Positions 43,089-52,041 of a stretch of DNA of 64,000 nt are shown here, piece after piece (positions within the stretch are counted from its first letter, which is position 1; every line of letters begins with the position of its first letter). Origin of the DNA: Candidatus Obscuribacter sp. (GTDB lineage: Bacteria; Cyanobacteriota; Vampirovibrionia; Obscuribacterales; Obscuribacteraceae); assembly GCA_016712465.1 (NCBI GenBank), contig JADJQZ010000001.1, positions 5,580,001-5,644,000 of the forward strand, in the 5' to 3' direction. A model generated the notes under the pieces. The model saw only the letters and a program-made list of their open reading frames with translations. It had not been told where the DNA came from and ran no database searches. The position numbers and the translations under genes are program-made.

Positions 43089-44451
43089 GCCCTCTATCCT
43101 CAAAATCTTTGAACATATCAAAACTAGCGCAGGCTGGTGACAGAAGCACCGGTCCTTTCTTCAATTTACCGCCCAGGTTAACTGCTTCCTCCAGGGTAGC
43201 AACCGGATATACATCGTTAAAACCACCGTTGCGCAAGGCTCTTTCAAATCTTTCTCGCGCTTCGCCTATCAAGATTACACCGCTGGCGTACCTTTTGACG
43301 ACCTGAACCAATTCATTCAGGGAGGTACCTTTGTCTTTGCCACCGGCAATCAGAACGACTTTGTTGTTCGGGAAGGATTCCAGAGCTTTGATGGTGGAGT
43401 CGGTATTGGTGGCCTTAGAATCGTTATAGTAAGGTACACCGTCGATAGTGGCAACATATTCCAGGCGGTGCTCGAGAGCCGTGAAAGTAGTCAGGCCGGC
43501 TTTGATTTCCTTCTCTGAAAGCCCGGCCAAAAGCGCCGCAGAAATTGCAGCCAGGCAGTTTTCTTGATTGTGTTTGCCGATGATTTTCACTTCGCTTTCA
43601 TGGCAGACAACGCGGCTACGACTGCCGAAATTGGCGCAGAAGAAGCCATCCTGCATATATGCGCTCTGTATAGCGCGCTCACACTCACCCAGTACGGAAA
43701 AAGGGAAGAACTCGCCGGCATTGATTGTGGAAGCCACCACTGAGTCATCCATATTGAGGACGGCATAATCGCTGAGACTCTGGTGTTTGAACATGGAGCG
43801 CTTGGCCTCGATATAGGCATCGAGGTTGCCGTGCCAGTCCACATGGTCTGGGGTGAGGTTGAGCCAGACGCCGATATGAGGCGCGAAGGTGGGAGCGTAC
43901 TCCAGTTGGTAGGAACTGACTTCCATGACCAGGAAGTCGGGTTTGCCGTCGAGCAAGCTCAAAACAGGCACACCAATGTTGCCGCAAGCCGGCGCGTTGC
44001 GCCCGGCAAATTCGAGGATATAAGAAATCAAACTGGTGGTAGTGGACTTACCGTTTGTGCCGGTTATGGCAATAATGGGAAGCGGTTTGGTGTCGGCGTC
44101 GCCGCGGGTTTCCCGATAAGCCAGTTCCACATCGGATATTACTTCTTTGCGCAGAGAGCGGGCCCTTACAATCACGTCAGCCCGGGGTGGAATACCCGGG
44201 CTGGTGATAATTATTTCAGGCCAGCTGACGGCGCGCTCGGTATGACCACCAAACTCGCATTCAACCGACGTTTTTCCTGAAGTCAGCTTTTCCAGGCTGG
44301 CCAGTAAGTCCGGTTTAACCTTCTCTTTCGGCTGTGACTCGGAGACCAGTACCTGGGCGCCGCGCGCCGCCAGATAGGCGGCAGTGGCTACGCCACTTCG
44401 CCCAACTCCAAGGATACTGACTCGTCGATTTTTCCACTCTGCCACAGGCAA
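43051..44451 (-). CDS. murD: UDP-N-acetylmuramoyl-L-alanine--D-glutamate ligase
   Basis: Adds D-Glu to UDP-MurNAc-L-Ala using ATP. The 466-residue protein has the N-terminal Rossmann-like VSILGVGRSGVATAAYLA, the ATP loop ITGTNGKSTTTSLI, the substrate region VMEVSSYQLEYAP, LTPDHVDWHG, and HRLEYVATIDGVPYYNDSKA. Starts at TTG (a GTG two codons on is possible). It lies 42 bases downstream of a TPR protein gene, and its end overlaps ftsW, so the three wall genes are probably one transcript. Confidence 0.96.
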   Translation of the reverse strand: MPVAEWKNRRVSILGVGRSGVATAAYLAARGAQVLVSESQPKEKVKPDLLASLEKLTSGKTSVECEFGGHTERAVSWPEIIITSPGIPPRADVIVRARSLRKEVISDVELAYRETRGDADTKPLPIIAITGTNGKSTTTSLISYILEFAGRNAPACGNIGVPVLSLLDGKPDFLVMEVSSYQLEYAPTFAPHIGVWLNLTPDHVDWHGNLDAYIEAKRSMFKHQSLSDYAVLNMDDSVVASTINAGEFFPFSVLGECERAIQSAYMQDGFFCANFGSRSRVVCHESEVKIIGKHNQENCLAAISAALLAGLSEKEIKAGLTTFTALEHRLEYVATIDGVPYYNDSKATNTDSTIKALESFPNNKVVLIAGGKDKGTSLNELVQVVKRYASGVILIGEARERFERALRNGGFNDVYPVATLEEAVNLGGKLKKGPVLLSPACASFDMFKDFEDRGRAFKELVHSRTR

Positions 44452-44492
44452 ATTGTAACAGGTGAAAGCGGCTTGAAAAGAAGGAGAAGCCT

Positions 44493-46385
44493 TTAAATAC
44501 CTCTGGCCCGCTCTTTCTCTTTCATTTCCAGCTTGTATGCCTTGTTTGAGAGATTCTCAATTTTCTTGTTCATCTTCTCAACTTCTTTAGGAGGCATGTC
44601 CGGTGAAAGAGCCATGAAAGCCTTGTACTGCACTACTGCTTCTTTCAGGTCTTTGGAAGTCTCGGGGCGCGAACGCTCCAGAGCCTTACCAATACCCAAT
44701 CTGGTGTCGGCCACCTTGGGGTTGCCGTATATAGAAGCATGATATTTATCTATAGCGCTGGGCAACTGGTTCTTGCGAGCCAGGTCGTCAGCCAGGGTGA
44801 GGTCCTGACGGGCAGTATCTTTGGCTTTCATAACTAGATTTAAGCCGCGCTTAGCCCGCTCTTCCGCACCCGGATAAGAAGATGCTTTTTTGTAGGCTGC
44901 TTCAGCGTTCTTCAGATCTTTGATCATCAAAGCCAGGTCGGCAACGGCAAAGGTTTGTTTGGCGTCGGCGGCATTGGATATGACGATATTCATCTGGGAG
45001 TCTTCATCTTTGAAGTTATTTTGAGCCAGAAGAGCTTCCGCGTAGGCAATACGCTCACCATCATTAGTGGGCGTACCGATACTGGCCAGATCAACAGGAA
45101 CGCCGGCCATGGAGCGCAGTTTAGCTTGAGCCAGACGCAATTCCATGTCGTTGGGGTTCATGCGCACAGCCTGATCGATCATGCGCTGGGCTGATTCAAA
45201 CTCGTTGGAAACAAAGAAAGCACCGGTGGCTTCTTTGTTGGCCTTCAGGTAATAGGCGCGGGTCAGGCCTTTTGCCGCCGGGGAGTTTTGCGGATTGGCA
45301 TCGAGTACGGTTTTGTACTCTTTGATGGCATCATCCAGTTTCTCCAGTTTCAAACTCTGATCGGCAACTCGCAAATGCAGATCGGGGTTGTTGGGCATCA
45401 TCTCCAGACCGGAGCGCAACTCGGCAATGGACATCTCCAGATCGCCACGACCTTCGCGGATATCGGCGATGCGCAAGTAGCAATCTGGATTCTCCGGCTT
45501 GATGCGGATTGATTCCTGATACTGCTGAATACCGGCCACGGTGTTGCCCTGGGCGGTGTAGACATCACCAAGAGTCTGGTGCACGGGAGCGGAATTACGG
45601 AATTGATAGAGGGAGGTATTCAACTCCTTCAGGGCCTCATCAAGCAAACCTTGCTTGTAATATGCACGACCGAGTCCGTAGTGAGCTTGAGAGTTGCCGC
45701 TGTTGTATGAAATGGCGCTCTTGAAGGCAGAAACTGCGTCGGCATACTGTTCTTTATTGAGTTGGGCTATACCGAGCTGAGAATAACCTTCGGAGTATTT
45801 GGGATCGAGGCGAATCGCTTCCTTATACTCATTGATCGCTTCATCCATGCGACCCTGTTCTTTATATATGTTACCCAGGGTGACATGACCTTCCGGCATG
45901 GCCGGATCAATGTTCAAAGCTTGTTTGCACTCGGCTTCGGCATTGCGCAAAAGGGCTTCGCGGTTTTTGATGACCGTATTGGAAGAGGAGGTGAGCCTGT
46001 TCAGGGTGATCATGGCTCTGCCGGCATGGGCCATAGCGTTGGTCGGATCCATGGAGAGGACTTTGTTGAAATGCTCTTCCGCGGCATCGAGTTTGAATTG
46101 CTTAGCCAGAGCCATTCCGTAGCCGACAGTGGCAGCCACGCTCTTCGGTTGACGGCCCATCTCGCCTTTATAGAGATCGGCAGCTTCATCATATTTGCCT
46201 TGCAGCATCAACTGATCGGCTCTTACTACTTCTCTGGTGATCCGCACCTGAAACGGTTTGGCAGCAAAAGCAGCATCGGCTATAGCCACGGCGGAAACAC
46301 CGGAAAGGACGAGACTGAAGGCACTGGCCACATACGCAGGTCTGAATTTGGAACTTGTCTTACTGCGCAGATCTTTACTGGTCAT
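44493..46385 (-). CDS. Exported TPR-repeat protein
   Basis: A 630-residue protein. Start at MTSKDLRSKTS, with GGAG seven bases upstream; a start 15 bases earlier lacks one. A signal sequence or anchor is present (YVASAFSLVLSGVSAVAIAD, cut near AFA). Then at least ten TPRs of 34 residues, e.g. CKQALNIDPAMPEGHVTLGN, AINEYKEAIRLDPKYSEGYS, LKELNTSLYQFRNSAPVHQT and DAIKEYKTVLDANPQNSPAA. TPR arrays scaffold protein complexes; in front of murD-ftsW-murG it may organise wall synthesis, but this is inference. The C-terminus is basic (KLEMKEKERARGI). Confidence 0.85.
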   Translation of the reverse strand: MTSKDLRSKTSSKFRPAYVASAFSLVLSGVSAVAIADAAFAAKPFQVRITREVVRADQLMLQGKYDEAADLYKGEMGRQPKSVAATVGYGMALAKQFKLDAAEEHFNKVLSMDPTNAMAHAGRAMITLNRLTSSSNTVIKNREALLRNAEAECKQALNIDPAMPEGHVTLGNIYKEQGRMDEAINEYKEAIRLDPKYSEGYSQLGIAQLNKEQYADAVSAFKSAISYNSGNSQAHYGLGRAYYKQGLLDEALKELNTSLYQFRNSAPVHQTLGDVYTAQGNTVAGIQQYQESIRIKPENPDCYLRIADIREGRGDLEMSIAELRSGLEMMPNNPDLHLRVADQSLKLEKLDDAIKEYKTVLDANPQNSPAAKGLTRAYYLKANKEATGAFFVSNEFESAQRMIDQAVRMNPNDMELRLAQAKLRSMAGVPVDLASIGTPTNDGERIAYAEALLAQNNFKDEDSQMNIVISNAADAKQTFAVADLALMIKDLKNAEAAYKKASSYPGAEERAKRGLNLVMKAKDTARQDLTLADDLARKNQLPSAIDKYHASIYGNPKVADTRLGIGKALERSRPETSKDLKEAVVQYKAFMALSPDMPPKEVEKMNKKIENLSNKAYKLEMKEKERARGI

Positions 46386-46696
46386 AAATTTCTCCATCAC
46401 TGGGTTTACTATTGGCTACCGGCAACCGCTTCCGGAAAAACTCTACTTATATAGATGTTCTTCAGAAGCAGTGAGTTAAGTGCCGAAAGCACTTGATAAG
46501 CCGCGAGCTTCTGCTGATACGCTGGGCAAATTGTAGCAACGTATACTTATAATCGACAGGTTATTTAACGGTCCGTCAAAAGCACGCAGCCTCAAGTCTC
46601 GACGGCCATACGTGAAAGCCTGTCTGATTGTTCATGACGAAGACGTGCTTGCGAAAGTTTCCAGTCTTCTTACTTCTATATATAAGGAGCGAAATT
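46386..46696. other. 311-base divergent gap (TPR/mur genes versus yebC)
   Basis: Must hold promoters for both directions. I see no obvious palindrome; a frame from 46628 that would extend YebC begins within this stretch but has no support, since the family N-terminus lies at 46697. Confidence 0.4.
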
Positions 46697-47452
46697 GTGT
46701 CCGGGCATTCCAAGTGGGCGAATATCAAGCGCACAAAAGCTGTAGTCGATGCGAAAAAAGCCGTGGTCTACGCCAAGATGTCACGAGAGATCATTGTGGC
46801 CGCCAAACTGGGCGGCGGCGACCCCTCGGCCAATTTTCGATTGCGTCAGGCTATAGATAGAGCCAAAGCCGGCGGTGTGCCCAACGACAATATCCAGCGC
46901 GCCATTGAGAAAGGCACGGGAGCAGGCAACTTAGACAATTTCGAGGAGCTGGTATACGAGGGTTACGGACCCGGCGGAGTGGCCGTCATGGTCAAGTGCA
47001 CCACCGACAACCGTAACCGCACCGCCGGTGATGTGCGCTCCTACTTTTCCAAGTTCGGCGGCAACCTCGGTGAGAGCGGTTGCGTCAACTGGATGTTTAA
47101 AGAACGCGGCGAAGTAGTAGTGAATCGCAAGAAGAACTTTGACGAAGACGCCTTCCTGCTCGAAGCACTGGATGCAGGCGCTGATGATGTGGATACAAGC
47201 GAAGAAGAGCTACTGGTAATCTGTCAGACAGACAAGCTGGAAGATGTACAGAACAAGCTGAGCCGGCTTGGTTATGCCGTATCCTCCGCTCAAGCCAATT
47301 TGATCCCGCTGTCTACCGTGGAAATAACCAGCAAAGATACGGCCAAACTACTGCTCAAGCTGCTCGATAATCTTGAAAATCACGACGATGTGCAGAATGT
47401 CTTTGCCAATTTTGAGATGGATCAAGACTGGATGTCCGAATATCTCAACTAA
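46697..47452 (+). CDS. YebC/PmpR family regulatory (TACO1-like) protein
   Basis: A widely conserved 251-residue protein, implicated in transcription control in some bacteria and in translation through ribosome stalling relief in others. The start is the GTG giving SGHSKWANIKRTKAVVDAKK, with AAGGAG upstream; this is the exact family N-terminus. Other conserved blocks: IDRAKAGGVPNDNIQRAIEK, YEGYGPGGVAVMV, DNRNRTAGDVRSYFSKFGGN. Followed by a strong terminator-like hairpin. Confidence 0.94.
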   Translation: MSGHSKWANIKRTKAVVDAKKAVVYAKMSREIIVAAKLGGGDPSANFRLRQAIDRAKAGGVPNDNIQRAIEKGTGAGNLDNFEELVYEGYGPGGVAVMVKCTTDNRNRTAGDVRSYFSKFGGNLGESGCVNWMFKERGEVVVNRKKNFDEDAFLLEALDAGADDVDTSEEELLVICQTDKLEDVQNKLSRLGYAVSSAQANLIPLSTVEITSKDTAKLLLKLLDNLENHDDVQNVFANFEMDQDWMSEYLN

Positions 47453-47538
47453 AGAATTGGCAGACCGAAGTAAGCAAAGAAGATTAATTCGCACAACTTT
47501 TAATTACACAAAGTAAAGCAAGTCAAGCAGTCATAAAA

Positions 47539-47574
47539 AGGGCGGTAGCTACAATGAAAAGTAGCTACCGCTCT
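47539..47574 (+). terminator. Intrinsic-terminator-like hairpin after yebC
   Basis: AGGGCGGTAGCTAC pairs over 14 positions (one G-U) with GTAGCTACCGCTCT around AATGAAAA, followed by CATTTTC. One of the strongest hairpins in the window. Confidence 0.7.
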
Positions 47575-48039
47575 CATTTTCAGCAAAAAGACAAATTACC
47601 TACCACGCTTCCAACGAGAGAAAATAGGGGAACTTTAACCAACCTTTTACAGACTGTTACGATTCCCTCCTGACATCGCCGGCGGTGCCGCAAAATTAAA
47701 TCCGACTCATCAGCGGGAACAAAACGCCGAGCCCAAGATCTGTTCGCTTGCCAAGGGCTTATCGGCAGTTATCTTACTGTCAAGGCCAAGACCCTTAAGT
47801 TTCTCCCATAAAGCCCGTGTGTATGCAACAGGGCTGGGAAAGGCAGCTTGCCATGAGATCTTTGACTGGAGAGCGGCGCTTCTGTTACCTTACCGCCTGC
47901 TTCGGACAAGCCGCCAAGAGGCTATCCACCAAATATCTGAAACCGGTGCGATACCTCACTAGAAGGAGAAAAACTCAATTAGAACGCTTGCTGCCCGGCA
48001 CTGAGGGCGACAGCTACTTAAGAAGAGTTAGGACACCGA
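47575..48039 (+). promoter_or_regulatory. 465-base leader region before the RlpA-like gene
   Basis: No convincing coding frame; a 128-codon plus-strand frame at 47817 runs far into the next gene and looks like chance. The stretch 47690-48030 is G+C-rich with several local complementary segments, so a structured 5' leader is possible. I looked for the c-di-AMP (ydaO) riboswitch often found before wall-hydrolase genes and did not find its conserved core. Confidence 0.35.
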
Positions 48040-48882
48040 ATGAAAAACAAGTTTGCAACAACAACATTGATGGCTTTGTGTCTGTCTATGACCCTATCTG
48101 TCAGTCAGGCAAAAGCTCTACCGGCCAATCTGGACCCGGAAGTGGAATCCTCCGTATGGGAAGAGAACGACCAGGAGTGCGCTTCCGTCACATTGAACGG
48201 TAAAGAACTGATTGCTTTCAGAGCCGTCGGTAACAGTGAATCCCTGGAAGACCAGGCCGAGAACCTGGCCGACAAGCTGCAAGAATTACTGAAAGACGAC
48301 AAGGTGGACGCCAGCCGCCTGGTACCTGCCCAGGAAGGCAATCTGGCAGCCATTCATCTGGACGGCAATACCGTTTTGACTTTCACCCCTCCTGCCGGAC
48401 AAGATATACAGCCCATCGAGCACAGTTTTAAATTGGTCAATGCCATGCGCAATGTGCTTGGTATCCAGGCCATTCCTCAATCTTTCTTGAAGATGGCCGA
48501 AAGTCAGGGCGCCGATCAGGCTTACGTAGCCCTTTCCCGCTCAACGGTTGTGGCACCGGTTAACTTCTCAGCCGACTTCAGCGGTCAGGCTTCCTGGTAC
48601 GGTGGTAAGTTCCACGGCAGACGCACCTCCAATGGTGATGTCTTCGATCAAGACGGCTTCACGGCAGCACACAGAACCCTGCCCTTCGGCACCAAACTTT
48701 TGGTCATGAACAGACGCACCGGCGACTCCTGCGTCGTGGAAGTTAACGACCGCGGTCCTTTCTGCGGAGAGCGAGTCATCGACCTCTCCAGAGGCGCTGC
48801 CAACAAGCTCAATATGCTTTCTTCCGGCGTGGCTACCGTAGACTGCATGGTCTTGCCGGTCGAGAAAATCGCCTCTAAGTAA
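48040..48882 (+). CDS. RlpA-like septal ring protein (double-psi beta-barrel)
   Basis: A 280-residue exported protein. Signal peptide LMALCLSMTLSVSQAKALPA, then a ~170-residue domain of unknown type (residues ~25-180), then the RlpA domain: GQASWYGGKFHGRRTSNGD, RTLPFGTKLLVMN, EVNDRGPF and RVIDLSRGAA. RlpA proteins cleave or bind denuded peptidoglycan glycans; the catalytic Asp-containing VNDRGPF and VIDLS motifs are intact. No SPOR domain is present. Start ATG after AGGA; preceded by a long leader. Confidence 0.85.
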   Translation: MKNKFATTTLMALCLSMTLSVSQAKALPANLDPEVESSVWEENDQECASVTLNGKELIAFRAVGNSESLEDQAENLADKLQELLKDDKVDASRLVPAQEGNLAAIHLDGNTVLTFTPPAGQDIQPIEHSFKLVNAMRNVLGIQAIPQSFLKMAESQGADQAYVALSRSTVVAPVNFSADFSGQASWYGGKFHGRRTSNGDVFDQDGFTAAHRTLPFGTKLLVMNRRTGDSCVVEVNDRGPFCGERVIDLSRGAANKLNMLSSGVATVDCMVLPVEKIASK

Positions 48883-49046
48883 AGAGCCCTCTCTTTCGTT
48901 AACAAACGTGATGACACGCAACTAATGGTGAAGGTGGAAGCCTCGGCGCCATCAACAAGGTGCTTGCTTGCTGTAGAATGTCTGCCTGGGGTCTCCCCAA
49001 AGCCCCCGGCGGCTTCAGGGCAAGCACCGGGCAAGACAGGTCAAGC

Positions 49047-50558
49047 ATGAGTACAGCCAATTCACAGAGCACAGCCCACCTCGAGGAAGCCAGCAAAGGC
49101 GCCGGTAAGGTGCGCGTGCGTATCGCGCCCAGTCCTACCGGCCATTTGCATGTGGGAACGGCTCGCACCGCTCTTTACAACTATCTCTATGCCAAACGTC
49201 ACAACGGCACTTTTGTGTTGCGTCTTGAGGACACCGATGAGGTGCGCTCACGGGACGAATTTACCCATGACATAATCGACGGCCTCAAGTGGCTTGGTCT
49301 GTCCTGGGATGAAGGTCCGGATATCGGCGGACCCTACCCGCCTTACAAGCAGACAGAAAAGGTAGACCACTACGAGCATTTTGCCGACAAACTAATCAGA
49401 GACGGGCGTGCCTACCTCTGCTACGCCACAGCGGAAGAACTGGCTCTCTTGAAAGAAGACCAGAAAGAAACAGGGCAGGCGCCACGCTACGACAATCGCG
49501 GTCGCGATCTCACCGATGCAGCCCGCACCAAATACGAAGCGGAAGGTCGCATTCCTTCGGTGCGCTTCATCGTCGACGAACCACGCATGGTGTCATGGCA
49601 AGACAGTATCAAGGGTGAAATCTCCATCGATACGTCAGACCTGGGCGGCGACATGGTCATAATCAAATCTACCGGGACGGCAATTTACAACTTTGCCGTG
49701 GTCATCGACGACATCGACATGAAAATGACCCATGTGATTCGCGGCGAAGATCACATTCACAATACGGCCAAACAACTGCTCATATACGAAGCACTGGCCA
49801 TCAACCCCCCAGTCTTCGCTCATGCCCCCCTCATCTTCGATCTGGAAAGGCAAAAGCTCTCCAAGCGTAAGCATGGAGAAACGGTGCACATCGACTACTA
49901 TCGCAAAATGGGTTATATGCCCGAAGCCATAGTCAATTACCTGGCCCAGATGAGCTGGACCCATCCGGAAGGCAAGGAAATCTACACACTGGATGAAGTA
50001 GCTCCCCTCTTCGATCTCGACAAGGTCTCAAAGAGCCCGGCCGTCTTCGACGTGGCACGCTTGAACTGGTTCAACGGACACTATATTCGCAGTCTAGCCC
50101 TGAGCCTGATTACAGAGAGAGCCAAACCCTTTCTCAGCCAGGCCGGCTTCAATCTCTCGGCATACGAAGGCGAGCAAATCGAACAAATCGTCGGTTCGGT
50201 GAGAGAGGGTCTCACCACGCTCTCCGAACTGCCTGACGCGGTGCGCTTTTTCTTCGCTGAAAAACCCGAGCTTAGCGAAGAAGTAAAAACCACAGTGCTG
50301 GCCGGTGAAAAACCTGCCCAGGTTCTCAAAACCTTGAAAGACAAGCTGGCGGACATGCCCTGGGGCGACGCTCCGGCGCTGAAGAAAGCCGTAGACGCCA
50401 TGGGCAAAGAGCTTGCCTTGAAGGGCAAGGACCTTTACTGGCCGATTCGTGCCGCCCTCTCGGGCAAGACCCAGGGACCGGATCTGGGTGTAACTCTCGC
50501 CATACTGGGACGGGAGCGCGTGCTCGTCAGACTGGAGTCGGCGCTGAGCCACTGTTGA
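49047..50558 (+). CDS. gltX: Glutamyl-tRNA synthetase
   Basis: Charges tRNA-Glu (and possibly tRNA-Gln if the organism uses the amidotransferase route). 504 residues, starting at MSTANSQST. The HIGH-type motif is PSPTGHLHVGTARTALYN and the KMSKS-type is KLSKRKHGE, both in class-I order, with LRLEDTDEVRS for the substrate. The ribosome site is weak (AGG). Forty bases later cysS begins on the same strand. Confidence 0.97.
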   Translation: MSTANSQSTAHLEEASKGAGKVRVRIAPSPTGHLHVGTARTALYNYLYAKRHNGTFVLRLEDTDEVRSRDEFTHDIIDGLKWLGLSWDEGPDIGGPYPPYKQTEKVDHYEHFADKLIRDGRAYLCYATAEELALLKEDQKETGQAPRYDNRGRDLTDAARTKYEAEGRIPSVRFIVDEPRMVSWQDSIKGEISIDTSDLGGDMVIIKSTGTAIYNFAVVIDDIDMKMTHVIRGEDHIHNTAKQLLIYEALAINPPVFAHAPLIFDLERQKLSKRKHGETVHIDYYRKMGYMPEAIVNYLAQMSWTHPEGKEIYTLDEVAPLFDLDKVSKSPAVFDVARLNWFNGHYIRSLALSLITERAKPFLSQAGFNLSAYEGEQIEQIVGSVREGLTTLSELPDAVRFFFAEKPELSEEVKTTVLAGEKPAQVLKTLKDKLADMPWGDAPALKKAVDAMGKELALKGKDLYWPIRAALSGKTQGPDLGVTLAILGRERVLVRLESALSHC

Positions 50559-50598
50559 AGGGGCAATTGAGAGCTACCGACAACCCAGAGATATTCCA

Positions 50599-52038
50599 GT
50601 GACTGAACAAATAGAACACAAAATTCAGGTATTCAACACCCTCACCGGCAAGAAGGAAGACTTCGTGCCGCTTTCAGGCAAGACCGTAAAAATCTACGCT
50701 TGCGGACCTACGGTATACGACTCCAGTCACTTAGGCCATGCCCGTAAAGAGATAGTCTGGGACACAGTGCAGCGCTATCTGCGCTTTCTCGGTTACGACG
50801 TCATCTACGTGCGCAACATCACAGACGTAGACGACAAGATTATCAACCGCGCCAAAGAGCGGGGCATCGGGCCGGATCGTCTGGCCAGAGAATACACCTA
50901 TGCCTTCTGGCGGGATATGGACGCCCTCAATGTGGCTTCCCCTGACTTCGAGCCGAGAGCCACCGAGTTCATAAGCCAGATGATCGCCTTCGTGCAAGAC
51001 CTGATCAAGAAAGGTCATGCTTACGAATCAGGAGGCGACGTTTATTTTGACGTAGCTTCTTTCAAAGACTACGGCAAACTAGGCAAGCAAAACCTGGAGC
51101 AGCTTCTGGTCGGCGCCCGAGATCAGGTAATTGCCCAGGAGACGCTCTCTCAACTGAAGAAGAGTCCGGTGGACTTCGCCCTCTGGAAAAGTGCCGGCAC
51201 AGAGGAATTGGGCTGGCCAAGCCCCTGGGGCCACGGCAGGCCGGGTTGGCACCTGGAATGCTCCACCATGGTCAAGCACATTCTGGGCGACACCATCGAT
51301 ATTCACTCCGGTGGAGAAGATCTGGTTTTCCCCCATCACGAAAACGAAATTGCTCAATCGGAAGCCCTGCATGAAAAGCCGCTAGCCAAATATTGGCTGC
51401 ACAACGGCTTCATTCAGGTGAGCTCGGAAAAAATGGCCAAGTCGCTGGGTAACTTCAAAACCATTCAAGATCTGCTTGAGCAGTATTCAGCTGATACCAT
51501 CAGAATTTTCGTGCTGCAAACTCACTACAGAAACCCCATCGATTTCAGCCCCGAGAGCCTGGCGGCCGTAAAAGCCGGGCTGTCGCGTCTGATTCGCGCG
51601 GCCAATCTCAGCCCGGCAGGCGAAGGAAACGGCAACCACAGTGCTGTTTCGCCCGACGGACAGAAAGTGGAAAAACAATTCCGCGCCGACTTTGAGCAAG
51701 CAATGAATAACGACTTCAACACGGCCATTGCTATTTCACTGCTCTACCAGTTGAGCGACCACATCCTCGCTCTCAAGGATAAACAAGTGCAGGAGCGCCA
51801 CCATCTCTCGGCGCTCCTGAGGGAGTATGCGGCGGTGCTTGGTTTGAAGCTGACGGACCGGCGCAAAGTAGTGGATACGGAAACCAGCGAGAAGCTGGTG
51901 GAACTTTTGCTGGACATGAGGCAAAAAGCCAAAACTAATAAAGACTTTGCCACCGCCGACACCATCCGCAAGAGCCTCACAGATATCGGTATTTCCGTCA
52001 TGGACACGCCTTCGGGCGCCAATTGGGAAGCCGGCTAA
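50599..52038 (+). CDS. cysS: Cysteinyl-tRNA synthetase
   Basis: Charges tRNA-Cys. A 479-residue class-I synthetase from a GTG start. Visible: zinc-binding Cys in IYACGPTVYDSSHLGHAR with HLGH (HIGH), the ECSTMVKHILGDTIDIHSGG block with Cys and His ligands, PHHENEIAQSEA, and the KMSKS sequence KMAKSLGNF. Normal length. The gltX-cysS order with a 40-base gap suggests one transcript. It converges on the next gene with almost no gap. Confidence 0.97.
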   Translation: MTEQIEHKIQVFNTLTGKKEDFVPLSGKTVKIYACGPTVYDSSHLGHARKEIVWDTVQRYLRFLGYDVIYVRNITDVDDKIINRAKERGIGPDRLAREYTYAFWRDMDALNVASPDFEPRATEFISQMIAFVQDLIKKGHAYESGGDVYFDVASFKDYGKLGKQNLEQLLVGARDQVIAQETLSQLKKSPVDFALWKSAGTEELGWPSPWGHGRPGWHLECSTMVKHILGDTIDIHSGGEDLVFPHHENEIAQSEALHEKPLAKYWLHNGFIQVSSEKMAKSLGNFKTIQDLLEQYSADTIRIFVLQTHYRNPIDFSPESLAAVKAGLSRLIRAANLSPAGEGNGNHSAVSPDGQKVEKQFRADFEQAMNNDFNTAIAISLLYQLSDHILALKDKQVQERHHLSALLREYAAVLGLKLTDRRKVVDTETSEKLVELLLDMRQKAKTNKDFATADTIRKSLTDIGISVMDTPSGANWEAG

Positions 52039-52041
52039 CAA

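Noticed and set aside
47690..48030. c-di-AMP (ydaO) riboswitch before the RlpA-like gene
   Set aside because: The conserved core segments were not found by eye.
47817..48203. 128-codon frame before and across the RlpA-like start
   Set aside because: Overlaps 160 bases of a secure gene and has no family-like or leader features.
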